NCBI GenBank assembly: GCA_019695035.1
Contig: JAIBAU010000009.1
Span: 1-64,000, forward strand
Direction of reading: 5' to 3'
Length of the DNA stretch: 64,000 bases
Source of the DNA: Caulobacteraceae bacterium
Lineage (GTDB): Bacteria > Pseudomonadota > Alphaproteobacteria > Caulobacterales > Caulobacteraceae
The notes under the pieces were generated by a model. It had not been told where the DNA came from and searched no databases. It was given only the letters and a program-made list of their open reading frames with translations. Position 1 is the first letter of the stretch, and each line of letters begins with the position of its first letter. This document shows, piece by piece, positions 8,238-16,817 of the stretch. The translations under genes were made by a program, and so were the position numbers.

Positions 8238-9062
8238 ATGTTCCGCGTCCCTGACTGGCTGGTCTACGCAGCCGCCACGCTGGGGCTGCTGATCGCTTGC
8301 CTGGGCCAGCGTGAGAACGCCGATGCGCCCCCCGCGCCGCCTGAGGAAAGCGATGAGGTGGGCGCCTTGCTGGGGCCGTCCACCCCGTTCGACCCCGCGG
8401 TGGTTGTCGACGCCGGAGAGGGGCCCTTCATCCCGGCCTCCGGCACTGCGTTCGCCGTCGCCGAGGCGGGCGACTGGCTGACCGCGCGTCACGTGGTCGA
8501 AGGCTGTCGGCGAGTCGCGATTGTGGTGGCCGGCAACGACGCCGTGGCCGCGCGCGTGCGCTATTCGACGTCGACAGACATCGCGATCCTGTCCACCGAC
8601 GGGGGGCCTCAATCCCTGCCGATCGCCCCGGCCAGCCTGCGGGTCGGCGAGCGGGCCTTCCATCCGGGCTTTCCCCAGGGGCATCCAGGTGAAGCCGCCA
8701 CCCGCCTGCTGGGGCGTGAAACCCTCAGGGTGCAGGGTCGCGGCGCGAGGGAGGAGCCGGTGCTGGCCTGGGTCGAGGTGGGCCGGACCTCGGGCATGCG
8801 GGGATCCCTGGCCGGGCTGTCCGGCGCACCGGCTCTGGACGACAAAGGGCGTGTCGTCGGGGTGACCATTGCCGAGTCGCCCCGCCGCGGACGGATCTAC
8901 ACCTCGGCGCCGGAAAGCCTACGGACCGCGATCGACAATACGCGTCGCCCATCGTCTGAAACCGGGCGAGGCGACCTGATTACGGTCGAGAACTACGGTC
9001 GCGTCGGCGACCAGCTGCGCCGAGACCTGCGCGTCGCACAGGTAGTCTGTCTGGCGACCTAG
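8238..9062 (+). CDS. Trypsin-like serine protease, probable lipoprotein
   Basis: Chymotrypsin-fold protein of 274 residues. The catalytic triad is visible as H85 (TARHVVEGC), D114 (TSTDIAIL) and S195 (GLSGAP), in the right order and spacing for trypsin-like/DegP-type peptidases. No PDZ domain follows. The N-terminus is a hydrophobic helix ending LLIAC, a plausible lipobox with C21, so the enzyme is likely anchored facing the periplasm; an acidic proline-rich linker follows. It starts two bases after the DUF350 gene. The pairing suggests a membrane-protein/protease module, perhaps in envelope stress, but no partner protein or substrate is apparent here. Confidence 0.82.
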   Translation: MFRVPDWLVYAAATLGLLIACLGQRENADAPPAPPEESDEVGALLGPSTPFDPAVVVDAGEGPFIPASGTAFAVAEAGDWLTARHVVEGCRRVAIVVAGNDAVAARVRYSTSTDIAILSTDGGPQSLPIAPASLRVGERAFHPGFPQGHPGEAATRLLGRETLRVQGRGAREEPVLAWVEVGRTSGMRGSLAGLSGAPALDDKGRVVGVTIAESPRRGRIYTSAPESLRTAIDNTRRPSSETGRGDLITVENYGRVGDQLRRDLRVAQVVCLAT

Positions 9063-9113
9063 CCAGGCGCGGCGCCCTCACAGCCCCAAGTGACGGCGAT
9101 CAGGCGTGCCGCC

Positions 9114-12083
9114 TTAGCGGGTTCCGGTCGCCGCCGCCGTCTGACCCGATCGCGGATCCGGAGTGACGATCGCGACGACGGGCTTCCGCGAGATCCACTT
9201 GGCGGCGAAGCTCTTGATCTCCGCCAGGGTCAGGTTCCGGAATATCTCCTCATAGGTCATGTAGTCGTTGAGATTGGTCGGGTCCGCAGCGGAGCCGTCC
9301 AGCGCGTTCAGCCACCAGTCGTTGGTGTCCCGTGACTGTCGGCGCTGCTCCAGGAACGGGGTGCGCACGTCATCGAGGACGTCCTGATTGAAGTTCCCGG
9401 CGGCGATCTCGGCTCCCACGGCCTGGATCTCCCGCGCCACGGCCTCGGCATCCTCCGGAGCTGTCTCGACCATGACAGTGATGGCGCCCTGGTCGGAGAA
9501 GTCGGGCATCGAGATGCTGGCAGACGGCGCGTAGCTCTTGCCCAGTTCCTCGCGGATGCGATGGCGCAGCTGGAAGTCCATGATCGAGGCCACGAGGTTA
9601 AGGGAAAACTCCTCGCGACGGCGTGCGGGATCGGCGACGTAGAGCGGCCAGACAACCGCCACCACGGCCTTTTCGGGCGGACCTTCATGATAGGCCCGAA
9701 TGACCGGCGGAGCCTCGGCCGGATAGCGCGCCCACCAGGCGTCCGGCCGGCGGTCGAACCGACCGGTGCGTCTCGGCAAGGCGCCAAGGGTCTTCGCCAT
9801 CAGCGCCGTCATGTCCTGTTCGTCGATGTCGCCCACGATCGTCACCTCAAGCGGAGCGGTGGTCAGCAGGGGTTTGAACAGTCTGGCGAAGTCGGCTGTG
9901 TGGATGTTCGCCAGCCGCTCGCGGGGCGGCAGGGCCATCGGGCTGTTGGGTGTGACCGCATCCGTCAGCGCTTCGGACAGCACCAGGTTCGGATCCGTCC
10001 TGTGCATCCGATAGATGGTGTCCATGGCAGTCGGAAGGCGGGCGTCCAGTGAGGGTCGGAAGCCGGGATCTGACAGGTAGGCGGCAAGGATCTGAAGCTC
10101 GCTCTCCAGACCATTTGATGCGGTCAGACCCTCCATGATGAAGGCGTTGTCCAGCATGGACGTGTCCGCGCCCCAACCGCGGTCGGAGAAGATGCGGCGC
10201 ACGGTGTCGGCGTCATGCTTGCCTAGTCCGCCTTCGACCAGCAATTCGGCGCCGATGGTGGCGGTGAACAGGTCGTTGGGCGCCAGGCCGCTCCGACCGG
10301 CCCCGAAGCGGACGCGCACATTGACCCGATCCTGGGCAAACGCGGTCTGCTTGAAGTTGACCACCACGCCATTGGCGAAGGTCAAGCGGACAAAGCCGGG
10401 GGGATTGACGATCTCGCGTTTCGCGACGCGGCCGGTCTGGCCGAAACGCGTGTAGGCCCAGGTCGCGGGCTTTGCGGCCACGAACGGGCCGGGAGGGGGC
10501 CCAGCCTGGGCCTGCGTCCAGGCAGCGACCAGTTCAGTGTTCGCCGGAGCCTGGGGCGCGGTTAGCACGATATAGGGGCCATTGCCGGACCAGTCGGCGG
10601 CCGCTCGGCGGCGCAGGGTCTCGGGCGTCATCCCGGCCACGGCCCGCTCGAACACACGGGCGTATTCGTCGGGACTGGCGCTGACCGAACCCTCCGCCTC
10701 TGCGGCCACGATGGTGGACGCCAGATCCGAACTCTGGCGGGTCCCCTGGCCGCCGGAAGCCCCGCGCAACAGCGCACGCTGCCCCTCGATGGCGCGCTCG
10801 AACTCGTCCTGCGTCGGGCCATGGGCCAGGAACCGGCGGGTTTCGGTCGACAGGGCCGTCAGCGCGCCCCGCCAGTCATCCTGCAGCGGCACGCTCATCA
10901 GACAGGTCTGGGAGGACTCGCGGTTCGAATCGTCGCGGGACGCCACGCCGGCGAGGAAAGCCGGCCGCTCGGCCGAAGCCATGGCTACGAAACGCTCATT
11001 CAGGATCGCCTGCCAAAGATCGTGCTCAAGTTGCAGGCGGAGGCTGACGATAGTCTGCGGCGCGGGTGGATCCGCGCGCGCCACCTGGCAGGCCATGATG
11101 AAGGTCGGGAGGGTCGGCTCGGATCGAACCAGCACCTCCATGGGTCGGGTCGTGTCCGGGACGCGGTACGGCGGCCGTGTCGGCGCCGCGCCCTTGCCGC
11201 GCCAGGACGAGAAGGCGTTGCGAACGCGCGCCTCCAGTTGCTCGACCGGCGCGTCGCCTACCACCACAATGATGGCGTTCTCCGGGCGATACCAGCGCTC
11301 GTAGAAGGTCCGGAGCTGAGCCGAGGTCATGGACATGATCGACGCGCGGGTGCCGATCGGATCACGATCGGGCGTCCGCAGTCCCTTGCCCAGGAAGTAG
11401 CCAATGGCTTCCGCGACGGATCGTTGCTGGCTGAGGCCGGACGTCAGTTCCGAGACGACTACGCCCCGCTCGCGCACCACCGCCTGAGGATCCAGGGTCA
11501 TGCCGTCGGCGACGTCGCGCAGCCATTTGAACGCGAGGTCGAGCTTGCCGGCGTCGCTGCCGGGAAGGTCCAGCATGTAGACCGTGGAGAAGTAGCTGGT
11601 CTGGGCGTTATGGTCGCGGCCGAACTGAACGCCGGCCGGGGCCAGGGTGCGATCCAGAGCATCCTCGGGAAAGTTTCGGGTGCCGTTGAAGGCCATGTGC
11701 TCAAGGAAGTGAGCGACGCCCCGTTCGTCGTCGCCTTCCTGGAAGCTGCCTACGTCCATGTAGAGGCGCATGGAGACCGCGCCCGCGGGCGTGCCGTTCC
11801 GCATGACGGAATAGCGCATGCCGTTGGGAAGCACGCCGTGCCGGATCGCAGGATCCTGGGAAATGGTGTCCAGGTCGCGGGTGGCCGGCGCAGAGGGCTT
11901 GCCGCTGTCGACCGTCTTGCCGCCGTCCAGGACCTTGGGACCGTAGTGAGTGCCCGGGTCCTCAGACTTCTGCAGAACAGGGGGCTGCTGGCCCTTGGCC
12001 TGCTGGGCCCAGGCCTGCAGGCCGAACCCTGAAACCATCGCAAGGGCGACGAGCCCGGCGGCGAAGAGACGGTTTAAACGCAA
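9114..12083 (-). CDS. M16 family zinc metallopeptidase (insulinase/pitrilysin type)
   Basis: Large exported peptidase of about 989 residues with two M16 halves. The active N-terminal half has the inverted zinc motif HFLEH about 117-121 residues from the start, followed some 75 residues later by the downstream glutamate region (VVRERGVVVSE). The C-terminal half keeps the fold (for example PLEVTIVGDID and SFAAKWI) without the zinc motif, as usual. A clean signal peptide (RLFAAGLVALAM...LQAWA) precedes the mature protein, implying a periplasmic location. No ATG is available; I chose TTG 12083, preceded by GGGGTG, over TTG 12095, which lacks a ribosome site. A lipoprotein gene lies upstream on the same strand. 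Confidence 0.92.
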   Translation of the reverse strand: MRLNRLFAAGLVALAMVSGFGLQAWAQQAKGQQPPVLQKSEDPGTHYGPKVLDGGKTVDSGKPSAPATRDLDTISQDPAIRHGVLPNGMRYSVMRNGTPAGAVSMRLYMDVGSFQEGDDERGVAHFLEHMAFNGTRNFPEDALDRTLAPAGVQFGRDHNAQTSYFSTVYMLDLPGSDAGKLDLAFKWLRDVADGMTLDPQAVVRERGVVVSELTSGLSQQRSVAEAIGYFLGKGLRTPDRDPIGTRASIMSMTSAQLRTFYERWYRPENAIIVVVGDAPVEQLEARVRNAFSSWRGKGAAPTRPPYRVPDTTRPMEVLVRSEPTLPTFIMACQVARADPPAPQTIVSLRLQLEHDLWQAILNERFVAMASAERPAFLAGVASRDDSNRESSQTCLMSVPLQDDWRGALTALSTETRRFLAHGPTQDEFERAIEGQRALLRGASGGQGTRQSSDLASTIVAAEAEGSVSASPDEYARVFERAVAGMTPETLRRRAAADWSGNGPYIVLTAPQAPANTELVAAWTQAQAGPPPGPFVAAKPATWAYTRFGQTGRVAKREIVNPPGFVRLTFANGVVVNFKQTAFAQDRVNVRVRFGAGRSGLAPNDLFTATIGAELLVEGGLGKHDADTVRRIFSDRGWGADTSMLDNAFIMEGLTASNGLESELQILAAYLSDPGFRPSLDARLPTAMDTIYRMHRTDPNLVLSEALTDAVTPNSPMALPPRERLANIHTADFARLFKPLLTTAPLEVTIVGDIDEQDMTALMAKTLGALPRRTGRFDRRPDAWWARYPAEAPPVIRAYHEGPPEKAVVAVVWPLYVADPARRREEFSLNLVASIMDFQLRHRIREELGKSYAPSASISMPDFSDQGAITVMVETAPEDAEAVAREIQAVGAEIAAGNFNQDVLDDVRTPFLEQRRQSRDTNDWWLNALDGSAADPTNLNDYMTYEEIFRNLTLAEIKSFAAKWISRKPVVAIVTPDPRSGQTAAATGTR

Positions 12084-12191
12084 CGGACACCCCAAGGCGC
12101 AACGTGAGACGTGAAACCTAGACGGGCAAACGCACGACCGCCAGTGGCCCCTTGTCGCGCATGACGCGCATGAATCAGGGCGCTTTGGCGA

Positions 12192-12208
12192 CCGGTCTCA
12201 CCGACCGG
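12192..12208 (-). terminator. Possible stem-loop between lipoprotein and M16 genes
   Basis: Inverted repeat CCGGT / ACCGG with a 7-base loop, just downstream of the lipoprotein stop codon and about 100 bases before the M16 start. No T run follows, so it may only weaken read-through. Confidence 0.28.
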
Positions 12209-12212
12209 GGGA

Positions 12213-12698
12213 TTACTTGTTCTTCGCCTTCTTGCAGGCGTCTGCCGCCTTCTTGGCGTCTTCCTCCAGTCGGTCGGCCCGGGCCTGGTAGGTCTTGGAC
12301 ATGGAGTGATCCAGCCCCTGACGCAGGGCGTAGGCCTGATCGCGCATCAGAGTCGCCTGTTGCAGACAGGGCTCTGCGGCCTCTGTCGGCATGCGAAGAG
12401 CGGTCCAGTCCGCGAGCGCCTTCTCGCAGACCGCCACGGTCTCGTCGGCCCTCAACTTGATCTCGTTCAAGGTCGCGCGACCAGCGCGAATCTGGCCCAC
12501 GCTCTTGTCCGTGTCTTTCAGGGCGTCCTGGCAGGGGGTCATGAGATCGCCCATCTTGCCCTTCCAGTCGTCGACGGGCTGGGCCCCCGGAGGGCCTTCC
12601 CCCTTCTGGGGAGCCGTGGTTCCGCCGCCGCAGCCCGCCATAAACAGGGCGGCCGCCGTTGCGGCGCCGACCGTCCGAAACACCTTTCGTTGAGCCAT
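12213..12698 (-). CDS. Hypothetical lipoprotein, cysteine-containing helical
   Basis: Protein of 161 residues with a lipoprotein signal: a basic start, a hydrophobic stretch and lipobox FMAGC at about residues 19-23. The mature part is mostly helical and carries four more cysteines (in PCQDAL, VCEKAL, PCLQQ and ACKKA), spaced so that periplasmic disulfides are plausible. The C-terminus is very lysine-rich and likely coiled. I recognise no family. It is upstream of the M16 peptidase on the same strand with a 114-base gap containing a small inverted repeat, so co-expression is possible but not certain. Confidence 0.65.
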   Translation of the reverse strand: MAQRKVFRTVGAATAAALFMAGCGGGTTAPQKGEGPPGAQPVDDWKGKMGDLMTPCQDALKDTDKSVGQIRAGRATLNEIKLRADETVAVCEKALADWTALRMPTEAAEPCLQQATLMRDQAYALRQGLDHSMSKTYQARADRLEEDAKKAADACKKAKNK

Positions 12699-12779
12699 CT
12701 TCGCCTCCGAATGCCGCCCCGTGACCCTAGCGCCCGGGAGTTAGGCAGGCGTTTACGGAAGACCACAGGCCGTGTGGGG

Positions 12780-12807
12780 TTGAATTTTGGACGATGTCGT
12801 CTATTTT
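12780..12807 (+). promoter_or_regulatory. Candidate promoter and repressor operator of the emrAB-tetR operon
   Basis: TTGAAT (12780-12785) and TATTTT (12802-12807) are spaced by 16 bases. The inverted repeat GACGA-TG-TCGTC (12790-12801) lies within the spacer. This is the expected position for a repressor that blocks RNA polymerase; the TetR encoded at the end of the operon is the obvious candidate. Based on pattern only. Confidence 0.35.
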
Positions 12808-12833
12808 TCCGCAAGTCGCGTTCAGGACCCGTC

Positions 12834-13946
12834 ATGCCCGCCCTGCCCAAAAAGAAGCTCGTTCCCCTCGTCGCCGCCGCCGCCGTTCTCATCACCCTCC
12901 TCATCGGTGGGATTTTCTGGTGGCAGAACAAGCAACGGTGGGAGGCGACCGAGAACGCCTATGTCCAGGCCGACACGGTCGTGGTCTCGCCTCAGGTCAC
13001 CGGCTATGTGGCCGAGGTCTTGGTGGCCGATAACCAACGGGTCGCTCCCGGGCAGGAACTCGTTCGGCTGGATCCTGCAGAAGCGCAGGCCGCGTTCCTC
13101 CAGGCTCAGGCGAATGTCGCCGCCGCCGAGGCCGCAGTGCGGAACGTCGACGACCGGGCCGCGCTCGGCCAGGCCCAGATCGCCCAGGCCGCCGCCGGGG
13201 TGACCTCCGCCCAGGCGCAGGCCCAAGCGGCCACCACCGACCTCGATCGCTACGGCAAGCTGGCCAGTTCCGGCTGGGTCTCGCCGCAACGGTTGCAAAA
13301 CGTACGCGCGCAGGCCGCAGAAAGTCGGGCGGGAGTCGCCGAAGCGGCCGCCGCCCTTGAAGCCCAGCGGCGCCAGGTCGGCGCCTTGGGCTCCACGCGC
13401 CAGCAGGCGATCGCCCAGCTGGAGCAGGCCCGCGCGGCGCTTGAGACCGCTCGCATCAATCTCGCGCGGACGATCATTCGCGCGCCGGTGGGCGGCGTGA
13501 TCGGAGCCCGCTCGGTGAGGCCCGGCCAGTATGTCCGCCCCGGGGGAGCTCTGCTCAGCGTGGTCCCGCTTGGCCGCACCTACATCGTTGCGAACTTCAA
13601 GGAGACCCAGGTCGGGCGGATGCGGATCGGTCAACGCGTGCAAATTCATGCCGACGCCTTTCCCGGCCAGACCTTCGTGGGTCGGGTGGAGAGTTTCGCC
13701 CCGGCGACGGGTTCGGAGTTCGCAATGATCCCCGTTGAGAACGACACCGGCAACTTCACCAAGATCACCCAACGCGTGCCGGTCCGCATTGCGCTCGAAC
13801 CGGGATCGCCCCTCGCCGCGGCGCTGCGGCCAGGCCTCTCCGTCGCGGTGAAGGTGGACCTCAAGAGCGGCGGAGGGGTGAACTTCGCCCAGGCCGGACA
13901 GGTCGCCGCAGACAGCCGCCTCGCGCAGGTCGGCGTCACCCGGTGA
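12834..13946 (+). CDS. emrA: EmrA-type membrane fusion (HlyD) protein of a multidrug efflux pump
   Basis: Periplasmic adaptor of 370 residues linking an inner-membrane MFS pump to an outer-membrane channel. One N-terminal transmembrane helix (about residues 10-30) is followed by a half lipoyl motif (AYVQADTVVVSPQVTGYV), a long alanine/glutamine-rich coiled-coil hairpin (about 85-215), the second lipoyl half (IRAPVGGVIG) and a beta-barrel domain (VVPLGRTYIVANFKETQ). This order is that of EmrA. ATG 12834 has AGGA upstream. The next gene starts inside its stop codon, so translation is coupled. Drug range cannot be read from the sequence. Confidence 0.9.
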   Translation: MPALPKKKLVPLVAAAAVLITLLIGGIFWWQNKQRWEATENAYVQADTVVVSPQVTGYVAEVLVADNQRVAPGQELVRLDPAEAQAAFLQAQANVAAAEAAVRNVDDRAALGQAQIAQAAAGVTSAQAQAQAATTDLDRYGKLASSGWVSPQRLQNVRAQAAESRAGVAEAAAALEAQRRQVGALGSTRQQAIAQLEQARAALETARINLARTIIRAPVGGVIGARSVRPGQYVRPGGALLSVVPLGRTYIVANFKETQVGRMRIGQRVQIHADAFPGQTFVGRVESFAPATGSEFAMIPVENDTGNFTKITQRVPVRIALEPGSPLAAALRPGLSVAVKVDLKSGGGVNFAQAGQVAADSRLAQVGVTR

Positions 13947-15589
13947 GCCGCACCGCCGCCATTCCGGCCGGCGCCGAAGACGCACCTGCGCCCAAGGCCC
14001 GCAAGCCCAAACCGGTGCGCCGGGACGTCAGCGCCCGTCCGGGCGAAGCGGTCGACTGGGCGGCGCTGTTGCTGGGCTTCGGCGCGATGGTTCTCGGCCA
14101 GTTCATGGCCATCCTGGACATCCAGATCGTGGCGGCCTCGCTGCCGCAGATCCAGGCCGGCATCGGCGCGTCGAACGACGAAATCAGCTGGATCCAGACG
14201 GCGTACCTGATCCCCGAAGTCGTGATGATCCCGCTGTCGGGGTACCTCGCGCGCATGTGGGGGACCCGCAACGTCTACCTGATGAGTTGCGCGGGCTTCG
14301 TGGTCATGAGCGTGCTCACAGGTCTCTCCGCCAACATCGACATGATGATCCTCACCCGGGCCCTGCAGGGCTTCCTTGGGGGCGCGATGATCCCGACGGT
14401 GTTCAGCGTGGCCTTCACGGCCTTTCCACCCGAGCGGCGGACCAGCGCCTCGGTTGTCATGGGCCTCATCGTCACCCTGGCCCCGACGGTCGGCCCCACG
14501 CTGGGTGGACACCTCACGGAACTGCTGAGCTGGCGCTGGTTGTTCTTCATCAATGCTCCGATCGGGGCCGTCGTCTTCCTGATGGTCAGCCGCTGGGGAA
14601 ACTTCGGACAGGGGGACCGTTCGCTGGCCAGGGGGTTCGACTGGTGGGGGCTGGGCCTGATGGCGGCCTTCCTGATGAGCATGCAGTTCGTGCTCGAGGA
14701 AGGCGCCAAGAACGACTGGTTCGCTGACGACGGTATCCTGGCCCTGACCATTGTCGCGGCGATCACGGGGGTCGCCTTCGTGTGGCGTTCGCTGGCCTAT
14801 TTCCAACCCATCGTCGAACTGCGCGCCTTCAAGAACCGCAACTTCCTGATCGGGGTCACCATGACCTTCGTGTCAGGGGCCTCGCTCTTCGGCGGCACCT
14901 TTCTCCTGCCGCTGTTTCTTGGACGGGTCCGCAACTACTCCGCCTCGGAGGTCGGCACGACGATGGTCGTCTCCGGCATTTCGATGTTCCTGACAGCGCC
15001 CGTCGCCGGGCGCCTGGCGCGCAAGATCGATCCGCGCATCACCATGTTCTTCGGCTTTGGTCTCGTGGCCTGGGGCATGTGGATGGGCCACGCCGTGACC
15101 GAGGACTGGGGCTTCTGGCAGTTCGCCGGGCTGCAGGCCTGCCGCGGCGTGGGAGTCATGATCGCGATGATCGCAAGCCAGTCCGTGACCATGTCCACGC
15201 TTTCGCCGGCCATGGTCCCGAACGCATCGGGACTGGTGAACCTGTCGCGCAATGTCGGCGGCGCCGTCGGCCTTGCGTTGCTGTCGACAACCCTGACCTC
15301 ACAGACCGCCGCACACACCGCGGAGCTGTCCAGCCGCATCACCGCCTCGAATACCGCGGCGGTCGACATGATCGCGGGCCTGACCGCCCGCATGCAGGAA
15401 CTGGGCGCCGCCGATCCGGAGGGCGCCGCGGCCAAGGCGTTCCAGGGAATGATCCTCAAACAGGCGACCACCCTGGCCTTTGGAGACGGATTCGTGTTGC
15501 TGGCTGTCGCCGCGGCCATCGCAGCCGTTGCGGCCCTGTTCGCCGCACCTTCGAAGCCCGGCGCCGGCCCTGCGGTGGAGTCGCACTGA
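13943..15589 (+). CDS. emrB: EmrB/QacA-type MFS drug:proton antiporter (DHA2, 14 TM)
   Basis: Inner-membrane transporter of 548 residues with about 14 hydrophobic segments. It shows the DHA2 pattern: an early MAILDIQIVAASLPQIQ motif C/D1-like segment, an arginine-containing R-x-x-Q-G loop (TRALQGFLGGAMIP) and APTVGPTLGG, the antiporter motif C. The C-terminal tail lies in the cytoplasm. Start GTG 13943 overlaps the emrA stop by four bases (GTGA), and the tetR ATG overlaps its own stop. It forms an EmrAB pump with the preceding adaptor; the outer-membrane TolC partner is not encoded here. Confidence 0.92.
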   Translation: MSRTAAIPAGAEDAPAPKARKPKPVRRDVSARPGEAVDWAALLLGFGAMVLGQFMAILDIQIVAASLPQIQAGIGASNDEISWIQTAYLIPEVVMIPLSGYLARMWGTRNVYLMSCAGFVVMSVLTGLSANIDMMILTRALQGFLGGAMIPTVFSVAFTAFPPERRTSASVVMGLIVTLAPTVGPTLGGHLTELLSWRWLFFINAPIGAVVFLMVSRWGNFGQGDRSLARGFDWWGLGLMAAFLMSMQFVLEEGAKNDWFADDGILALTIVAAITGVAFVWRSLAYFQPIVELRAFKNRNFLIGVTMTFVSGASLFGGTFLLPLFLGRVRNYSASEVGTTMVVSGISMFLTAPVAGRLARKIDPRITMFFGFGLVAWGMWMGHAVTEDWGFWQFAGLQACRGVGVMIAMIASQSVTMSTLSPAMVPNASGLVNLSRNVGGAVGLALLSTTLTSQTAAHTAELSSRITASNTAAVDMIAGLTARMQELGAADPEGAAAKAFQGMILKQATTLAFGDGFVLLAVAAAIAAVAALFAAPSKPGAGPAVESH

Positions 15590-16185
15590 TGCCGCGCGCG
15601 CTTGGCCAGATCGACACCCGCAAGGACGAGGCCATACTTGAGGCCGCGTCCCAGTTGTTCGGCGCCCGGGGCCTTTCGGTATCCATGGACGAAATCGCCC
15701 GGCAGGCGGGGGTTTCGAAGCAGACGCTCTACAATCGCTACGCCTCGAAGGTGGAGATCGCGCGAGCCGTCGCAGCCCGCCGGTCGGAAGCCATCAGCGC
15801 CCCGCTGGCGACGGATGGCTCGCCGGTGGAGGTTCTGGAAGCCCTGGCGCTCCGCCTGCTGGAGAAGCTGTGCTGCCGGGATGCGGCCAACGCGCTCAGG
15901 GCCGCGGCCCTGGCTTCAATCGAAGCGCCTGAACTGGGACGAGCGGTCTATGAGGCCGGCGCCGCGGAGAGCCGGCGCCGGCTGGCGGACTGGCTGGCCG
16001 AGCAGACCCGGCGGGGGCGGCTTGGCGTCGACGATCCGGCCATGGCGGCCGAGATGTTCTCCGGCATGGTGCTGGGCCATGGACACCTGCGCGGGTTGCT
16101 CGGCTTGCAGGGGATCGCCCCGGACCAGGCGAAGGTTCGAGCCCGCGCCTGCGCTGAACGGTTTGTGCGCGCCTTCGCGCCCTGA
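15589..16185 (+). CDS. TetR-family transcriptional regulator of the emrAB operon
   Basis: DNA-binding repressor of 198 residues. The N-terminal helix-turn-helix is clear (MDEIARQAGVSKQTLYNRY, residues about 33-51). The C-terminal ligand domain is of the AefR/SmtB-like TetR_C type, with two adjacent cysteines (CCRDAA). It is the third gene of the efflux operon, overlapping the emrB stop by one base, an arrangement suggesting autoregulation of emrA-emrB-tetR by a drug-responsive repressor. The inverted repeat inside the upstream promoter is its likely target. It converges on the Flp pilin gene, with a shared stem-loop between them. Confidence 0.88.
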   Translation: MPRALGQIDTRKDEAILEAASQLFGARGLSVSMDEIARQAGVSKQTLYNRYASKVEIARAVAARRSEAISAPLATDGSPVEVLEALALRLLEKLCCRDAANALRAAALASIEAPELGRAVYEAGAAESRRRLADWLAEQTRRGRLGVDDPAMAAEMFSGMVLGHGHLRGLLGLQGIAPDQAKVRARACAERFVRAFAP

Positions 16186-16211
16186 CGAGGTTCCGGACTC
16201 CAAATACACGA

Positions 16212-16239
16212 GGGGCCCCGGCGTTTCCGCCGGGACCCC
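16212..16239. terminator. Bidirectional stem-loop between tetR and the Flp pilin gene
   Basis: A 12-base stem with one mismatch (GGGGCCCCGGCG against CGCCGGGACCCC) and a 4-base loop sits between the convergent tetR and pilin genes. It is very GC-rich and symmetric, so it can serve both strands. Only a few T follow on the minus side. Confidence 0.6.
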
Positions 16240-16267
16240 CCGCGTCCGATCCTCGGGTGAGGATTGA

Positions 16268-16429
16268 TTACATCGCGTCGGCGACCTGTTGCAGGTTGTC
16301 GCGAGTGCCGGTGCCCAGGGCCTGGGTGGCGGCGATAATGACAACGGCGATCAGAGCGGCGATCAGGCCGTATTCGATAGCCGTGGCGCCGGATTCGTCT
16401 TTGGCGAAGCGGTTGAAGAACTTGGTCAT
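16268..16429 (-). CDS. Flp/PilA type IVb pilin
   Basis: Prepilin of 53 residues, the structural subunit of a Tad/Flp pilus. The short basic leader (MTKFFNRFAKDESG) is followed by the type IVb processing site G-ATAIEYGLI, with glutamate at position 5 of the mature chain, then one hydrophobic helix (LIAALIAVVIIA) and a short hydrophilic end. The start is ATG 16429 with a perfect AAGGAG site; the frame extends upstream but without support. Length is typical. It diverges from a cassette of pilus-assembly genes across a 388-base AT-rich region. The prepilin peptidase and the TadA motor are not in this window, so processing must be provided elsewhere. Confidence 0.93.
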   Translation of the reverse strand: MTKFFNRFAKDESGATAIEYGLIAALIAVVIIAATQALGTGTRDNLQQVADAM

Positions 16430-16817
16430 GTTAGTCTCCTTAGCGATAAGACAGTTTCCCACCAGAGGAGCCCGGCCCTGTCCTGGCCGTTTGCCCCCGA
16501 ACGCATGGGAAGAATGGCCCGTCCGTCCTTAATTCCGGGTGAACAATGTGCTATCTACTCAAATTTTCTTATAGTGAACGATTCTTTACTATGAATATCG
16601 ATTAACCAACACTCCGGAAAGGCTTGTGGCGAAAGGATTTCAAGACGAAGTCGCCGAACGGCGCCGGGCCGAATTTTTTTCGCCCCGAGCGGAACACTTT
16701 CGTCCCCCGCGACCACGCAGGAATTCGTTCACCGTCGCTGTTCAGTCTTCCTTGAGGAAGCAGGCGCAGATTTCGCCTCGTGCGCGCACGCGCGATAGAA
16801 TCTTAGGAGTGAAAACG
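16430..16817. promoter_or_regulatory. AT-rich divergent intergenic region of the Flp/Tad cassette, with candidate CtrA-like box
   Basis: The only gene-free stretch above 300 bases. It separates the divergent pilin and pilus-assembly genes. Bases about 16540-16610 are notably AT-rich for this genome and hold several TATAGT/TACTAT-like -10 candidates on both strands. TTAA-N7-TGAA at 16529-16543 differs by one base from the CtrA consensus TTAA-N7-TTAA; TTAACCA occurs at 16602-16608 and a GANTC site (GATTC) at 16580-16584. CtrA and GANTC methylation control pilin genes in Caulobacter, so regulation of this kind is plausible but unproven here. I see no small gene in it. Confidence 0.4.

Noticed and set aside
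14782..16185. An apparent 467-codon fusion ending in TetR
   Set aside because: The first part is out of frame inside emrB; the regulator starts at ATG 15589 where homology to TetR begins.
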